Shown here in pieces: positions 33,594 to 43,183 of a stretch of DNA of 64,000 nucleotides (within the stretch, counting starts at the first letter, position 1; each line of letters opens with the position of its first letter). Under the pieces are notes generated by a model. It did no database searches, was not told the origin of the DNA, and saw nothing but the letters and a program-made list of their open reading frames with translations. This DNA comes from Phascolarctobacterium sp. (GTDB lineage Bacteria > Bacillota > Negativicutes > Acidaminococcales > Acidaminococcaceae): assembly GCF_030531065.1 (NCBI RefSeq), contig NZ_JAUNOQ010000009.1, positions 1-64,000 on the forward strand, given 5' to 3'. The translations under genes and the position numbers were made by a program.

Positions 33594-34340
33594 TTATTTT
33601 TGCAAAAACTGCTCAAAGCCCTGTTTATTGATTTCTTCAACCAGTTCCGGCCCGGCGTTTTTAATAATGCTTCCCTGGGCCAGAATGTGAGTTTTATCCA
33701 CGTGCAGCGCTTCCAAAATCTTCGTATTATGCGTAATAATCAGCAGCGCGCCGTTGCGGTGTTCCTGAAAAGTTTTAATACCCTGGGACACAATCTTCAC
33801 CGCATCCACGTCCAGACCGCTGTCGGTTTCGTCCAAAATGGCCAGTTTGGGATTGAGCATTAAGAGCTGTAAAATTTCCGCCTTCTTCTTTTCGCCGCCG
33901 CTGAAACCGGCGTTCAAATCGCGCTCGGCATATTTAGCGTCCATTTGCAAAAGCGCCATGGCCTGGCGCAGCTCCTTGCGGAAGTCCCACGCCTTAATGC
34001 GCACGCCGCGCTGCTGCTCCAGCGCCGTTTTCAAAAAGCTGCTCAGGCTGATGCCCGGAACCTCCAGCGGATTCTGAAAGGACAGAAACAGCCCGGCCTT
34101 CGCCCGTTTATCCACGGAAAGCCCGGTAATATCTTGACCGTCGAACATAATCGTGCCGCCGGTAATCGTATATTTAGGGTTGCCCATCAATGCGTAACCC
34201 AGTGTGGACTTGCCTGCGCCGTTGGGACCCATCAGCACATGGGTCTCGCCGGGCTTAATATCCAAATCGATGCTGTGCAGAATTTCTTTGTCTTCCACAT
34301 TAACCTGCAAGCCTTTTACTTCTAATAATTGTTCCGCCAT
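33594..34340 (-). CDS. sufC: SUF system ABC ATPase SufC
   Basis: ABC-type ATPase that drives conformational change in the SufBCD scaffold. Walker A GPNGAGKSTLGYALMG, signature FSGGEKKKAEILQL, Walker B LAILDETDSGLD. 248 aa, ATG 34340 with GGAGG at 6 nt. First gene of the sufC-B-D-S-U operon. Confidence 0.96.
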   Translation of the reverse strand: MAEQLLEVKGLQVNVEDKEILHSIDLDIKPGETHVLMGPNGAGKSTLGYALMGNPKYTITGGTIMFDGQDITGLSVDKRAKAGLFLSFQNPLEVPGISLSSFLKTALEQQRGVRIKAWDFRKELRQAMALLQMDAKYAERDLNAGFSGGEKKKAEILQLLMLNPKLAILDETDSGLDVDAVKIVSQGIKTFQEHRNGALLIITHNTKILEALHVDKTHILAQGSIIKNAGPELVEEINKQGFEQFLQK

Positions 34341-34411
34341 ATTTATCCTCCAATCGTCTGCCCGCAGGCAAACCTTTAATTCCCATATTTCTAGTATGAT
34401 TTTATATCCAT

Positions 34412-34440
34412 ATTATAAATTTATTTCCGCCCCAATGCAA
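34412..34440 (-). promoter_or_regulatory. SUF operon promoter
   Basis: On the minus strand TTGCAT (34440-34435) and TATAAT (34417-34412) are 17 bp apart, about 70 nt before sufC. No clear IscR- or Fur-like palindrome overlaps it. Confidence 0.7.
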
Positions 34441-34563
34441 GGGACTATGGACGTAACGCAGCGATAATTTGCAAAAAAGTTGCAAGCGCCGCGCCGTATT
34501 CAATTTATTATATACTAAAAAGCAATTATTTACTACCAGGCAAAGCAGTTATTCCGCTGCACG

Positions 34564-35160
34564 TCAGCCTAGGAGCAACGACAGCAAAACCGGCACCAAA
34601 AGCGATAAAATTAAACCGTTAATAAAGGAAAACATGCCTACGTTCATGCCTGCCGCACGAATCACTAAGGGCAGCAGGGAATCCATCGTCCCCGCGCCGC
34701 CGGGAGCAATAGCCAACAGCCCGTGCCAACGCGCCAGCAGCGGAATCAAAACGAAGGACGACACCTCGCGCAGCATATTGCTCAAAAAAGAAATTGCGCC
34801 CAGCTCCGTGCTGTGCATAGTGCTGACGACTACGGAAGAAAGGCTGTACCAGCCCAGCCCCGCCGCCACCAAAATAGATTCGTAAACGCCGAGCCCCGTT
34901 ATAAAGCTGCTCAGATAAGCGCCGCCCAAGCTGCCAACCAGCGTAGCGCACGGCAACGCCAAAGCCAGCGCCAGATTTTTCGGCGTGCAGATTTGCCGCA
35001 GCAAACGGCGGTTGCTGCCGATTTCAATACCGGCCACCAGCACCATAAAATCCAAAGCGGTCAGCAATATTTCATCCAGCAGCGGCTTGGACGTAACGTC
35101 CAGAAACAAATAGCCGCCGCCCATACCCAAAAGGATGGCGGCAAACAAAGCGTAAATCAT
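34564..35160 (-). CDS. LysO-type exporter, C-terminal half protein
   Basis: Integral membrane protein of the LysO (YbjE) family, which exports lysine in E. coli. This gene supplies the larger half (198 aa, about six helices) with the characteristic GVYESILVAAGLGWYSLSSV and EIGSNRR segments. ATG 35160 overlaps the stop of the other half (ATGA) and has AGGAGG before it; the frame upstream to 35346 lies within the neighbour and is not used. Substrate by family only. Confidence 0.85.
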   Translation of the reverse strand: MIYALFAAILLGMGGGYLFLDVTSKPLLDEILLTALDFMVLVAGIEIGSNRRLLRQICTPKNLALALALPCATLVGSLGGAYLSSFITGLGVYESILVAAGLGWYSLSSVVVSTMHSTELGAISFLSNMLREVSSFVLIPLLARWHGLLAIAPGGAGTMDSLLPLVIRAAGMNVGMFSFINGLILSLLVPVLLSLLLG

Positions 35161-35447
35161 GGCCGCTCCTCCTTGGCAAAATCGGGAGCCAGCAGCTTGA
35201 TTACCACATAAACCAACAGCAACGAGCCCAAAATAGCGCTGCCGCCTAAAAGCAAGGACTGCCGCCCCAGCCTTTCTATCTGTCCTAAAAGATTGGCGTC
35301 GCAGCCAATTTTCGCACCTAAACAAATAAGCATCAAAAACAGGCACACCGTCGACAGGCGGTTAAGCCACAGCTTGACGCGATAGCTGAAAATATCCAGC
35401 CAGCCCAAAAGAATACCGACACCTATCGCTGCAATAATAACTTCCAT
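35157..35447 (-). CDS. LysO-type exporter, N-terminal half protein
   Basis: 96-aa membrane protein with three hydrophobic segments, matching the N-terminal domain of LysO (VGILLGWL..LMLICLGAKIG). Together with the overlapping next gene it makes up one LysO-length protein, so the transporter is encoded in two pieces. ATG 35447 is chosen over TTG 35459 because GGAGG falls 6 nt before it. The junction is a clean ATGA overlap rather than a frameshift scar. Confidence 0.83.
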   Translation of the reverse strand: MEVIIAAIGVGILLGWLDIFSYRVKLWLNRLSTVCLFLMLICLGAKIGCDANLLGQIERLGRQSLLLGGSAILGSLLLVYVVIKLLAPDFAKEERP

Positions 35448-35571
35448 CTCTACCTCCAACGCTCCAAAGCAAACTAATAATATTATACAGCAAAACGAGA
35501 AGGGAGAGTAGATGGAGTTTTATTGTACAAACGCAATCGTCAGAACGCCAATATTTTTTACGCTCGCAGTT

Positions 35572-35853
35572 TTATAAAATTATGCAGTCGGCTTCCTTTC
35601 GTTCGCCAATTCCCCAAGTATAAACATCAATAATATCGTCTAATACATATACACGCAAAGAATCTACCGCTTCATCTATTAAAGCGCTGCTTTCTCTTAG
35701 CATTTTATCATATTGTTTCCGAGTTAATAAAGCTTCAAAGGCAGACTTTTGCACACGCACACCATAAGTTTCCAAACATTTTACCATTTTATTGCGCCGC
35801 TTATTGTCTACAATATCATAAATCATTAGTACGATAAATTTCTTTACTTCCAT
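35572..35853 (-). CDS. cas2: CRISPR-associated endonuclease Cas2
   Basis: Ferredoxin-fold dimer that forms the spacer integration complex with Cas1. The opening VLMIYDIVDNKRRNKMVKCLETYG with the conserved Asp after strand 1 is typical. 93 aa, one nt after cas1. Last gene of the CRISPR locus; no terminator is obvious in the 112 bp before the LysO genes. Confidence 0.95.
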   Translation of the reverse strand: MEVKKFIVLMIYDIVDNKRRNKMVKCLETYGVRVQKSAFEALLTRKQYDKMLRESSALIDEAVDSLRVYVLDDIIDVYTWGIGERKEADCIIL

Positions 35854-35854
35854 T

Positions 35855-36847
35855 CTATCTTAACTCCAAAGGCTCGTACATTTCTGCACTATCATTCATA
35901 ATAGCGCTGGCATATTTCTTGCATTGCAATTTGATACTTTCACGATAAGTATATTTGCCATCAAAATACTGATTTAAAGAGCGCAACTTTTTATTATACG
36001 CCTGTAAAAAAACTTTACGCGCATCTGCATCTAAAAAACACCCTTCTTCTGTACAAGTAAAGGCAGAATGATCTACCATATTACGTTTCACTAAAGCCAA
36101 AACCAAAGAATCTACTAAAGGTGCTCGCCACTCTTCAATTAAATCTGAAACTAATGCTGGATGTCCTTTGCCCAATCTATGCAAAAAACCTATATACGGA
36201 TGCAAACCACACCCCAATACTCCCGTCATTATTTCATCAAACAACATACTGTAACCCAAGCTAAGCATGGAATTAAACGGATCACGAGGCGGTTGTTTCG
36301 TTCTCTTCGTAAATCGAAATTCTTCTGGTACTATTTCACCTAAAGCATAAAAATATGCCCTGCTGATAATTCCCTCATACCCCATTAATTTTCTGAAATC
36401 ATCTGCGCTAAAAATATTTTTTCGTATAGCTAAAATATTGCGAATTGAACTGTCTACACTTTCAAGCGCCAAATTTCTATTATACCGGCGCAAAATCGTT
36501 AATTGATTATGCACCTTTGCAAAAACAACCTTTTTAGCAATTTGAAAATAAAGTCCATCGTTGTCCAATAGTTCAAACTGTTTCTTGTGTTTTAAAACAT
36601 CAACAGCGCCGTTAGAAACTAAAGAACCGTAAAAGCGACCATAGCCAGAAATCCAAGACAAAGGAATATTCCGCTCCAAAAATTCTGTAATAAGCTGTGA
36701 AGAAATCTGTACGCTATCTACTAAAGTTACGTCCTCAATACGCTCCAACGGAATCTCCATTAGAACCTCATTATTGCGTCCGGCAATAACATGGCCGCCT
36801 CTTTTACGCAAATACGCGCCGCTTTCAGTAATATACAACGATGTCAC
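35855..36847 (-). CDS. cas1: CRISPR-associated integrase Cas1
   Basis: Cas1 integrates new spacers with Cas2. The N-terminal beta domain opens TSLYITESGAYLRKRGG; the catalytic helical domain carries the Glu in MGYEGIISRAYF and the His/Asp region GLHPYIGFLHRLGKGHPALVSDL. The start is probably GTG 36847, 8 nt after AAGG; ATG 36853 and GTG 36856 lie too near the ribosome site. 330 aa. The array begins 49 bp upstream. Confidence 0.94.
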   Translation of the reverse strand: MTSLYITESGAYLRKRGGHVIAGRNNEVLMEIPLERIEDVTLVDSVQISSQLITEFLERNIPLSWISGYGRFYGSLVSNGAVDVLKHKKQFELLDNDGLYFQIAKKVVFAKVHNQLTILRRYNRNLALESVDSSIRNILAIRKNIFSADDFRKLMGYEGIISRAYFYALGEIVPEEFRFTKRTKQPPRDPFNSMLSLGYSMLFDEIMTGVLGCGLHPYIGFLHRLGKGHPALVSDLIEEWRAPLVDSLVLALVKRNMVDHSAFTCTEEGCFLDADARKVFLQAYNKKLRSLNQYFDGKYTYRESIKLQCKKYASAIMNDSAEMYEPLELR

Positions 36848-36896
36848 AAGCATCACCTTCTATAAATAAAATATAATGCAACTATAAGCGTACTAA

Positions 36897-38794
36897 TTAT
36901 CCGTCCCCTCAATCGGGGAGTATTTTTCTATAGGTAAAGTAAAATGGCTAAAAACATTATTGCAGATGTGTTTCCGTCCCCTCAATCGGGGGACTCTTTT
37001 TCTATCATTTGAAGAAGTATCGGGACAGTACACCTTCCGCCGCTGTTTCCGTCCCCTCAATCGGGGACTATTTTTCTATGAGGTAAGCTCTTGATGACCG
37101 TCGCGCAAGCCGAAGCGTTTCCGTCCCCTCAATCGGGGACTCTTTCTATATTACGGGCGAATGTGTATAAAATCCCATACGCAAAAGTTTCCGTCCCCTC
37201 AATCGGGGACTATTTTTCTATGAAAAAGCACAGAAACCAAGGGAAAACAAAAAGCTCGTTTCCGTCCCCTCAATCGGGGACTATTTTTCTATTAAGGGAT
37301 TATATCAAAGTATTGATAATCTTGATAGTTTCCGTCCCCTCAATCGGGAACTATTTTTCTATACAGGCCATTTGGCAATATTAACGTGTCCTATGAATTT
37401 CCGTCCCCTCAATCGGGGACTATTTTTCTATCCGCACAACCTAATAATGGTTTGCCAGTCGGGCATGAATATTTCCGTCCCCTCAATCGGGGACTATTTT
37501 TCTATTGGTGATGAAGAGTTATTAAGAAAATTAGCTCCAATTTCCGTCCCCTCAATCGGGGACTATTTTTCTATCCTGACGGAGTGAAATTGATTTATCA
37601 GCCACGTATGGTATTTCCGTCCCCTCAATCGGGGACTATTTTTCTATCCGTGCCATTGTTGACATTATGTATAAGGGTATTTTTGTATTTCCGTCCCCTC
37701 AATCGGGGACTATTTTTCTATAGGCAGAAAGGAAATGGAAGAACTTAAACAAATTATTTCCGTCCCCTCAATCGGGGACTATTTTTCTATATTTTACGAC
37801 TCGGAATTCAACGGCGCTATATTGGAATTTCCGTCCCCTCAATCGGGGACTATTTTTCTATTCAAAAATTAAAACCTATATAGGCGGCTGGTACTCCGAT
37901 TTCCGTCCCCTCAATCGGGGACTATTTTTCTATTACGGGCGAATGTGTATAAAATCCCATACGCAAAATATTTCCGTCCCCTCAATCGGGGACTATTTTT
38001 CTATAAGATGGCAGAGTGGATAAAGTTGTCGACGAGTAATTTCCGTCCCCTCAATCGGGGACTATTTTTCTATCGACAACTATGGGTTAGATATTAGCAA
38101 TAACCATTTAGGATTTCCGTCCCCTCAATCGGGGACTATTTTTCTATCGAGTTATATAGTTTTATGGAGTTGTATGAGGATTTCCGTCCCCTCAATCGGG
38201 GACTATTTTTCTATTAGACGGTGTAAATGTCACTGTATATAACCAATTTACCGATTTCCGTCCCCTCAATCGGGGACTATTTTTCTATTAATGGAAAAGA
38301 ACAGGGAAATAGACGCGCTGGAAGCCAATTTCCGTCCCCTCAATCGGGGACTATTTTTCTATTAATGGAAAAGAACAGGGAAATAGACGCGCTGGAAGCC
38401 AATTTCCGTCCCCTCAATCGGGGACTATTTTTCTATTGTACAAATTTTTATGCGAACTGACGAGAGCCAAGATTCAATTTCCGTCCCCTCAATCGGGGAC
38501 TATTTTTCTATAAAGCAAAAGCACGTCAAGAGTATTTGGCTAAAAAAGATTTCCGTCCCCTCAATCGGGGACTATTTTTCTATATGCAATTGAAACTAAT
38601 TTAGTTAATTTGTTTGTTAATTTCCGTCCCCTCAATCGGGGACTATTTTTCTATCAGTAATCATGATAATCGTGTCGACGGCTTTAATTATTTCCGTCCC
38701 CTCAATCGGGGACTATTTTTCTATTCAATCAGCGACGTTATTAGCCAGTATGTCCCATCATTTCCGTCCCCTCAATCGGGGACTATTTTTCTAT
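36897..38794 (-). CRISPR. CRISPR array, 27 repeats and 26 spacers
   Basis: Repeats are 35 nt. On the plus strand each starts RTTTCCGTCCCC, continues TCAATC and GGGGAC, and ends TATTTTTCTAT; GTCCCC and GGGGAC form a stem. Spacers are 32-40 nt. The strand assignment (leader near 38795, transcription leftwards) rests on three points: repeats at the left end are degenerate (R1, R2, R4, R7), the minus-strand repeat then ends in GGAAAC/GGAAAT as is usual, and the genes run the same way. Repeats 2-7 have G at position 1, repeats 8-27 have A. Spacers 20 and 21 are identical; spacers 4 and 15 share 35 nt. Confidence 0.97.
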
Positions 38795-38906
38795 ACTGCC
38801 GCGCGCGTCGCGCTTGCCCAAAGGTTTTACGCGCCGTTTTGCGGCGCACTCATAAAATTTCTTTGCACAAGCAAGCTAATCACGCGACTCACACCTTTCT
38901 AAGCGG

Positions 38907-40232
38907 CTATGCAAGCCTAGCGGCGCAGTTTTCCGGAAAAGTGTCCATACTCTTAATAATGTCCCGGTTCAAATCGTCATAAACGTTATTTTTATAAACT
39001 TTTTCGCCAGCCATAATCAACGAAAACACTTTCCGCAGTTTTTGCACTATCTCTCCGGAAGTATAATAAGGCTCCGTATTTTTTAACAGCTCGTCGGTAA
39101 TATCGGTAATCGTATGCGCTAAAGGATTGCGGTGTTTAGCTTCTACCTTGCGCAGTAACTTCAATTCATCTAATAAACTTTTATCAACATCAGGAACGCA
39201 TCCTAATATATCCAGCATATTGCTGAATGATAATTCCGTGTTATCCCTAAAGTTACCTACATGTCTATTAAACGCTCGCAAAATTTCCGGAAATTTTTCC
39301 TGTAATTTTCTTATACTAACGCGCCAGGGTTTTTTGAAAGAATCTCGCTCGCAATATAAACACGGCTTATAGCTTGTTTTATTTTCCAGATAAAATAACG
39401 TTAGCTGGTAAAGAAACGGCGTCAGCTTTACGATAAACTCTGCCAAATCGCCTTTTCTTTGCCGCAATTCCATAATCATCAAAAACTCGTTAAGTGCAAC
39501 TACTTCTTTTTTATCAGATATAGAGCTTTTAGCCTTGGCAAAAGCGTCCTGTAAACGCAGCTTAGCGCGCAGGTCGGCATGCTCCAGCAATCTGCCGGTT
39601 TCTTTTTGAAACATATTCTTATGCTTCTTATATAACGCCAGCGCCGCGCTATATTCATAGCTACTTACCAAACTTACCAGCTGATGACGAACGCTATACC
39701 TAGTAAATAAAGATAACGGCGGAACCTGGCAACGATTTTCCGCGCCCTCCTCGTCGTCAAGATTTGTTTCGATAACGCAATCGATATCTTCGTGATCCTG
39801 CGTCGCAAAATTTTCTCTATTAGAACTCTTAGCCGGCGACACTACCTGCACTGCAAGAACGTTGTCAAAATCCGTAGCCAAAAACGACATAATAGTTTTC
39901 ATCTGCGGCGTACCGGAACTCAAATTAAGAATGATTTCCTCATTGGGATATTGCTTACGCAATTCTATAAAATTATCCGCCAACGCTACCAATTTTTCCA
40001 TATTTTGAGCTTCAATGATATCCGTTTTTATAAAATCTATTACGCATTCCGGCGCTACTTTTTGAATAGCTTTGCTGTAAATTTGCCGTTGCTCTTCCTT
40101 TTCGCGCATATCCTTAGTTAAAAAAATTTTTACCATGCGAGGTCGGTAATGGCGTATGATGTGCAGCATGGCTCCGTCATGCATGCCGCGAATAGGGTCG
40201 GTATCTCCTGCCGGAGAATATAAAATACTCAT
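38907..40232 (-). CDS. csm6: CRISPR type III-A ribonuclease Csm6
   Basis: Cyclic-oligoadenylate-activated RNase. The N-terminal CARF domain shows SPAGDTDPIRGMHDGAM and NLSSGTPQMKT, the ligand-binding loops. The C-terminal HEPN domain has the catalytic RNPLAH (residues 368-373), matching Rx4H. ATG 40232 overlaps the cas6 stop (ATGA) with GAGGAGG upstream; an upstream frame to 40322 lies within cas6. 441 aa. It degrades RNA non-specifically once Cas10 makes the second messenger. Confidence 0.93.
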   Translation of the reverse strand: MSILYSPAGDTDPIRGMHDGAMLHIIRHYRPRMVKIFLTKDMREKEEQRQIYSKAIQKVAPECVIDFIKTDIIEAQNMEKLVALADNFIELRKQYPNEEIILNLSSGTPQMKTIMSFLATDFDNVLAVQVVSPAKSSNRENFATQDHEDIDCVIETNLDDEEGAENRCQVPPLSLFTRYSVRHQLVSLVSSYEYSAALALYKKHKNMFQKETGRLLEHADLRAKLRLQDAFAKAKSSISDKKEVVALNEFLMIMELRQRKGDLAEFIVKLTPFLYQLTLFYLENKTSYKPCLYCERDSFKKPWRVSIRKLQEKFPEILRAFNRHVGNFRDNTELSFSNMLDILGCVPDVDKSLLDELKLLRKVEAKHRNPLAHTITDITDELLKNTEPYYTSGEIVQKLRKVFSLIMAGEKVYKNNVYDDLNRDIIKSMDTFPENCAARLA

Positions 40233-41002
40233 TCGTTGCGCCTCCTCAACATCCGTACCTGAACGCCGCCCATGCCTAAAGCCGTTTTGATCCCAATTCC
40301 GCTGTATTCCGCATAAGCGCATAGCATCGCGATAATCCTATTAACCATAAGATTATTTTTCAAACCTAAAGTATATGTTCCCCTAAAAGCCGGTATTCTT
40401 ATTCCTTCTAAAGCGAAGGTCTGCAAACTCAAACGATATCCGGCAACGAACGCCTGCTGGCTCAAATCAAAAGCCAAGCCTTGCTCGTCCAGCTTATTAT
40501 TATCGGCAAAGCAATTCCATTTGCGTATCAAGCTGCCGAACAATAAATTATTTTGCGGAAAAATCACATACTCTCCGTTACTTTTAAAACTGCACGAGGA
40601 CAATATTTTTAGCTCGATATATTTTTCTGGAAAATCCTGCGCGAAATATTTTTCCGCTAAGCTATCGTAATCGACTGCTGGCAGCCATTCTTTTCCCAAT
40701 ACCTGAACGTCGATATTTTTATGCTTTAAATAAATATTCGCAGGCATTTCAAAAGCAACGTTCAATAATTCCTGCTTCGCCTGCTCGCTCAACGAAGCCA
40801 AACGCCACAGCAAAGTATTGTTTTGCTTATCAAAATAAAGATATTGGCTATACGGCCGCAGCTGCTGCTCGTGCATCAAAGCGGCAAAAGCTTTATCTAC
40901 GCGCTCCATTAGCACGCCGTGCAGCAAAGAGCCTGTTGATTGCGGCAATTTAATTCCTTCTGGAACGGCCAGCTTTAGTTGTAAAATTTGTAGCGCGCTC
41001 AT
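40229..41002 (-). CDS. cas6: CRISPR pre-crRNA endoribonuclease Cas6
   Basis: RAMP-fold nuclease that cuts the array transcript within repeats. The family's C-terminal glycine-rich loop is GIGIKTALGMGGVQV. The N-terminus (LQLKLAVPEGIKLPQSTGSLLHGVL) is typical. Catalytic residues vary in this family and cannot be fixed here. 257 aa; overlaps csm5 by four nt. Confidence 0.92.
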   Translation of the reverse strand: MSALQILQLKLAVPEGIKLPQSTGSLLHGVLMERVDKAFAALMHEQQLRPYSQYLYFDKQNNTLLWRLASLSEQAKQELLNVAFEMPANIYLKHKNIDVQVLGKEWLPAVDYDSLAEKYFAQDFPEKYIELKILSSCSFKSNGEYVIFPQNNLLFGSLIRKWNCFADNNKLDEQGLAFDLSQQAFVAGYRLSLQTFALEGIRIPAFRGTYTLGLKNNLMVNRIIAMLCAYAEYSGIGIKTALGMGGVQVRMLRRRNE

Positions 41003-42183
41003 TTTACCGTCACCTTAGCCAACCCCGTCAATACCTGCCGCCCCGCATATATCGTAGCCTTCAAAGTCCGGGGAGAAATAATTTTATCCAAGGACAGATG
41101 CTTATGCTTTCTAAAAGTTACGTCAAGCAACTCTCTGACAACTTGCATCGCTTCCTTCGCTTCGTCTTCCGGAGCTACAGCCAACAAAATAGTTTTGCTC
41201 AAAAAGCCCGTATTACTGCCCAAGAAAATATTAGCCTGCTCTACGCCCTCGAAAAGATTTGGATAAGCCTTGCCAAAAGCCTTGCTCTGTAAGCTCATGA
41301 CGAAGTTAAAATAATCTTGAGTCCATTGTAAAAGCATCGCTACAGAAGTTAAGCCGATAACAGCCGTCATTGTTTTATCTAATTTTACGGTGAAAGTATA
41401 TTGGCTTCCGGGAATTATACATTCTCTGAACAGGGAAATATCATTCTTTTTAGCATGCCCCAGACGATCAAAGGTTAAATCGCATTTCGGCAAAATAACA
41501 GTCGAAACATTTGCTGCCGCCGTAGCGTCGCTCACTAACAGCCCGCGCAAAACGCTATTTACCGCATTGCGCGCGATTATTGGTTTATCCTTATCGTCAT
41601 GAAGTTTTAATCCGTGCAGTAAATCAATTTCGAGATTTTTGGCAATTTTTTCCAGCTCTTTTTTGAAGAATTTTTTATCATATCTGCAATCGCAAATCTG
41701 CCGCCAATATTTTTGCTTAACGCTACTATTTTTCTGCAACAAATGATAGATAATTGCCGTTCTGAAAATTCCTTTTAGACTGCTACCAGGAACATACGGC
41801 GTTCCGTCAACCAGCTTAACCTGCCTATTGATTGCGTTAACGCTTTTCTTATCTTTTATACGATTGAGATCAACTTCAGCTTTCGCGCCGCCGCTAACAA
41901 GATATTCCACATCTTTTAAAGAATATTCCTGCTGTTCCAACCACGCCAACATATTTTTAGTTTTATCGCCGCTAAGCAAATATTTTTCATATGACGGCAA
42001 CAAATTCTTTTCGATAATGAATTGATGCCAGAGGCTGTAATTAACAAAATACACCGTTTGCCTTTTAGCGTCGTACAAATAATCTTTCGGCAAAAGCTGC
42101 ATGCCGTCGCTAATATTGACGGGCGTAAGTACCTGCAAGCACAATTCGGCTGTTTCTTGATAATTTTGTCCTTTGCTAATCAT
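40999..42183 (-). CDS. csm5: Type III-A RAMP protein Csm5
   Basis: Caps the crRNA 3' side of the Csm complex and is needed for crRNA maturation. RAMP features: VLTPVNISDG near the N-terminus and PYVPGSSLKGIFRTAII in the middle. 394 aa. Overlaps csm4 by eight nt and cas6 by four, so it is translationally coupled. Confidence 0.92.
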   Translation of the reverse strand: MISKGQNYQETAELCLQVLTPVNISDGMQLLPKDYLYDAKRQTVYFVNYSLWHQFIIEKNLLPSYEKYLLSGDKTKNMLAWLEQQEYSLKDVEYLVSGGAKAEVDLNRIKDKKSVNAINRQVKLVDGTPYVPGSSLKGIFRTAIIYHLLQKNSSVKQKYWRQICDCRYDKKFFKKELEKIAKNLEIDLLHGLKLHDDKDKPIIARNAVNSVLRGLLVSDATAAANVSTVILPKCDLTFDRLGHAKKNDISLFRECIIPGSQYTFTVKLDKTMTAVIGLTSVAMLLQWTQDYFNFVMSLQSKAFGKAYPNLFEGVEQANIFLGSNTGFLSKTILLAVAPEDEAKEAMQVVRELLDVTFRKHKHLSLDKIISPRTLKATIYAGRQVLTGLAKVTVK

Positions 42184-43183
42184 TTTTCAACCCCACAAAC
42201 ATACCTAATCCGTTGCGGTACACGGCATGCTCCAATCCCGGTACGGCTTGCCGCAACAAGCTTCCCCGAAGCCTGCTTTGGAAGCAAGACCCTTCCGCCA
42301 GCATATACGCACTGGTACGTTTAACTCCGTTAGTAACGGCGAGCGAATAAACAAACCCGCTTTTCTTAATTAACTTATAAGCGCCTGCCTTTATATCGGC
42401 AATTTGTTCCTGCTTAGGAAAAACGGGAGCGATGCACATCTGCCAACGGCTTTTTTCTGCAAACAACATCTCGGCTAAAGCCGCGTCGTCTTCATAACAA
42501 CCGAATCCCGGCGCAAGCTCTATATCATCCTCGTCATCACGAATTACAAATTTGCCGTAACCGCCGCTGCGCTTACCGCCGATACCGCTCAAGCCCAAAC
42601 TTGCGATTAATGCTTTTAATTTTTCATAATCAGCGTCGCTTTCTGTACCGCAAATCAAATACAACCCAGCGTTATCAACAAAGCGATAGCTTGCGACATA
42701 ATAAGGCAAGGGTTCTGCGTTCCTCGTATTAACTTTAGCGGACAATACGGGAACTGCAAACTCCTGCGTATTTTCTAAAAAAGGTTCCGGCGCTAAAAAT
42801 TTTTTTATCTGTGAAGCGCGCACATATGACGATTTTTTTGCTTTTTTTAATTTGGTTGCCGCCTGCTTCATCTCGGCAAAACTTTTGGCTTCCGCAATAT
42901 TTCTTTCTAGCGGCAGTAACGGCTTGGGTAAATAAAAATACATATCTTCATCTTGAGTTTTGTAATAAGGCAGCAAGCTGGAAATCTGCAGTCTGCCGCT
43001 ATTAAAACCGTCGATTAACTCTTCAACGGCAGCCCGCGATTGAGCGGCGGCTTCATTACACAAAGCGCTGAAAAAGGTATCGGCCGCGCAAGCGAAAGAA
43101 CTCTTTTCCAAACCGCCGCCGTTAGCCGCGTCGCCAAAATGCACAGGCGTCAAAAATTTTAAAGGCACAAGATAATATTTCAT
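42176..43183 (-). CDS. csm4: Type III-A RAMP protein Csm4
   Basis: Binds the 5' handle of crRNA and contacts Cas10. The N-terminal TPVHFGDAANGGGLEKSSFACAADTFFSAL region (in two blocks) and the glycine-rich SGIGGKRSGGYGKF loop are characteristic. 335 aa, ATG 43183 overlapping the csm3 stop. Confidence 0.92.
   Translation of the reverse strand: MKYYLVPLKFLTPVHFGDAANGGGLEKSSFACAADTFFSALCNEAAAQSRAAVEELIDGFNSGRLQISSLLPYYKTQDEDMYFYLPKPLLPLERNIAEAKSFAEMKQAATKLKKAKKSSYVRASQIKKFLAPEPFLENTQEFAVPVLSAKVNTRNAEPLPYYVASYRFVDNAGLYLICGTESDADYEKLKALIASLGLSGIGGKRSGGYGKFVIRDDEDDIELAPGFGCYEDDAALAEMLFAEKSRWQMCIAPVFPKQEQIADIKAGAYKLIKKSGFVYSLAVTNGVKRTSAYMLAEGSCFQSRLRGSLLRQAVPGLEHAVYRNGLGMFVGLKND

Noticed and set aside
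36897-38794. Several ORFs across the array encoding repeated VPSIGDYFS or RPLNRGLFFY blocks
   Set aside because: They are translations of the CRISPR repeats in different frames, not proteins.
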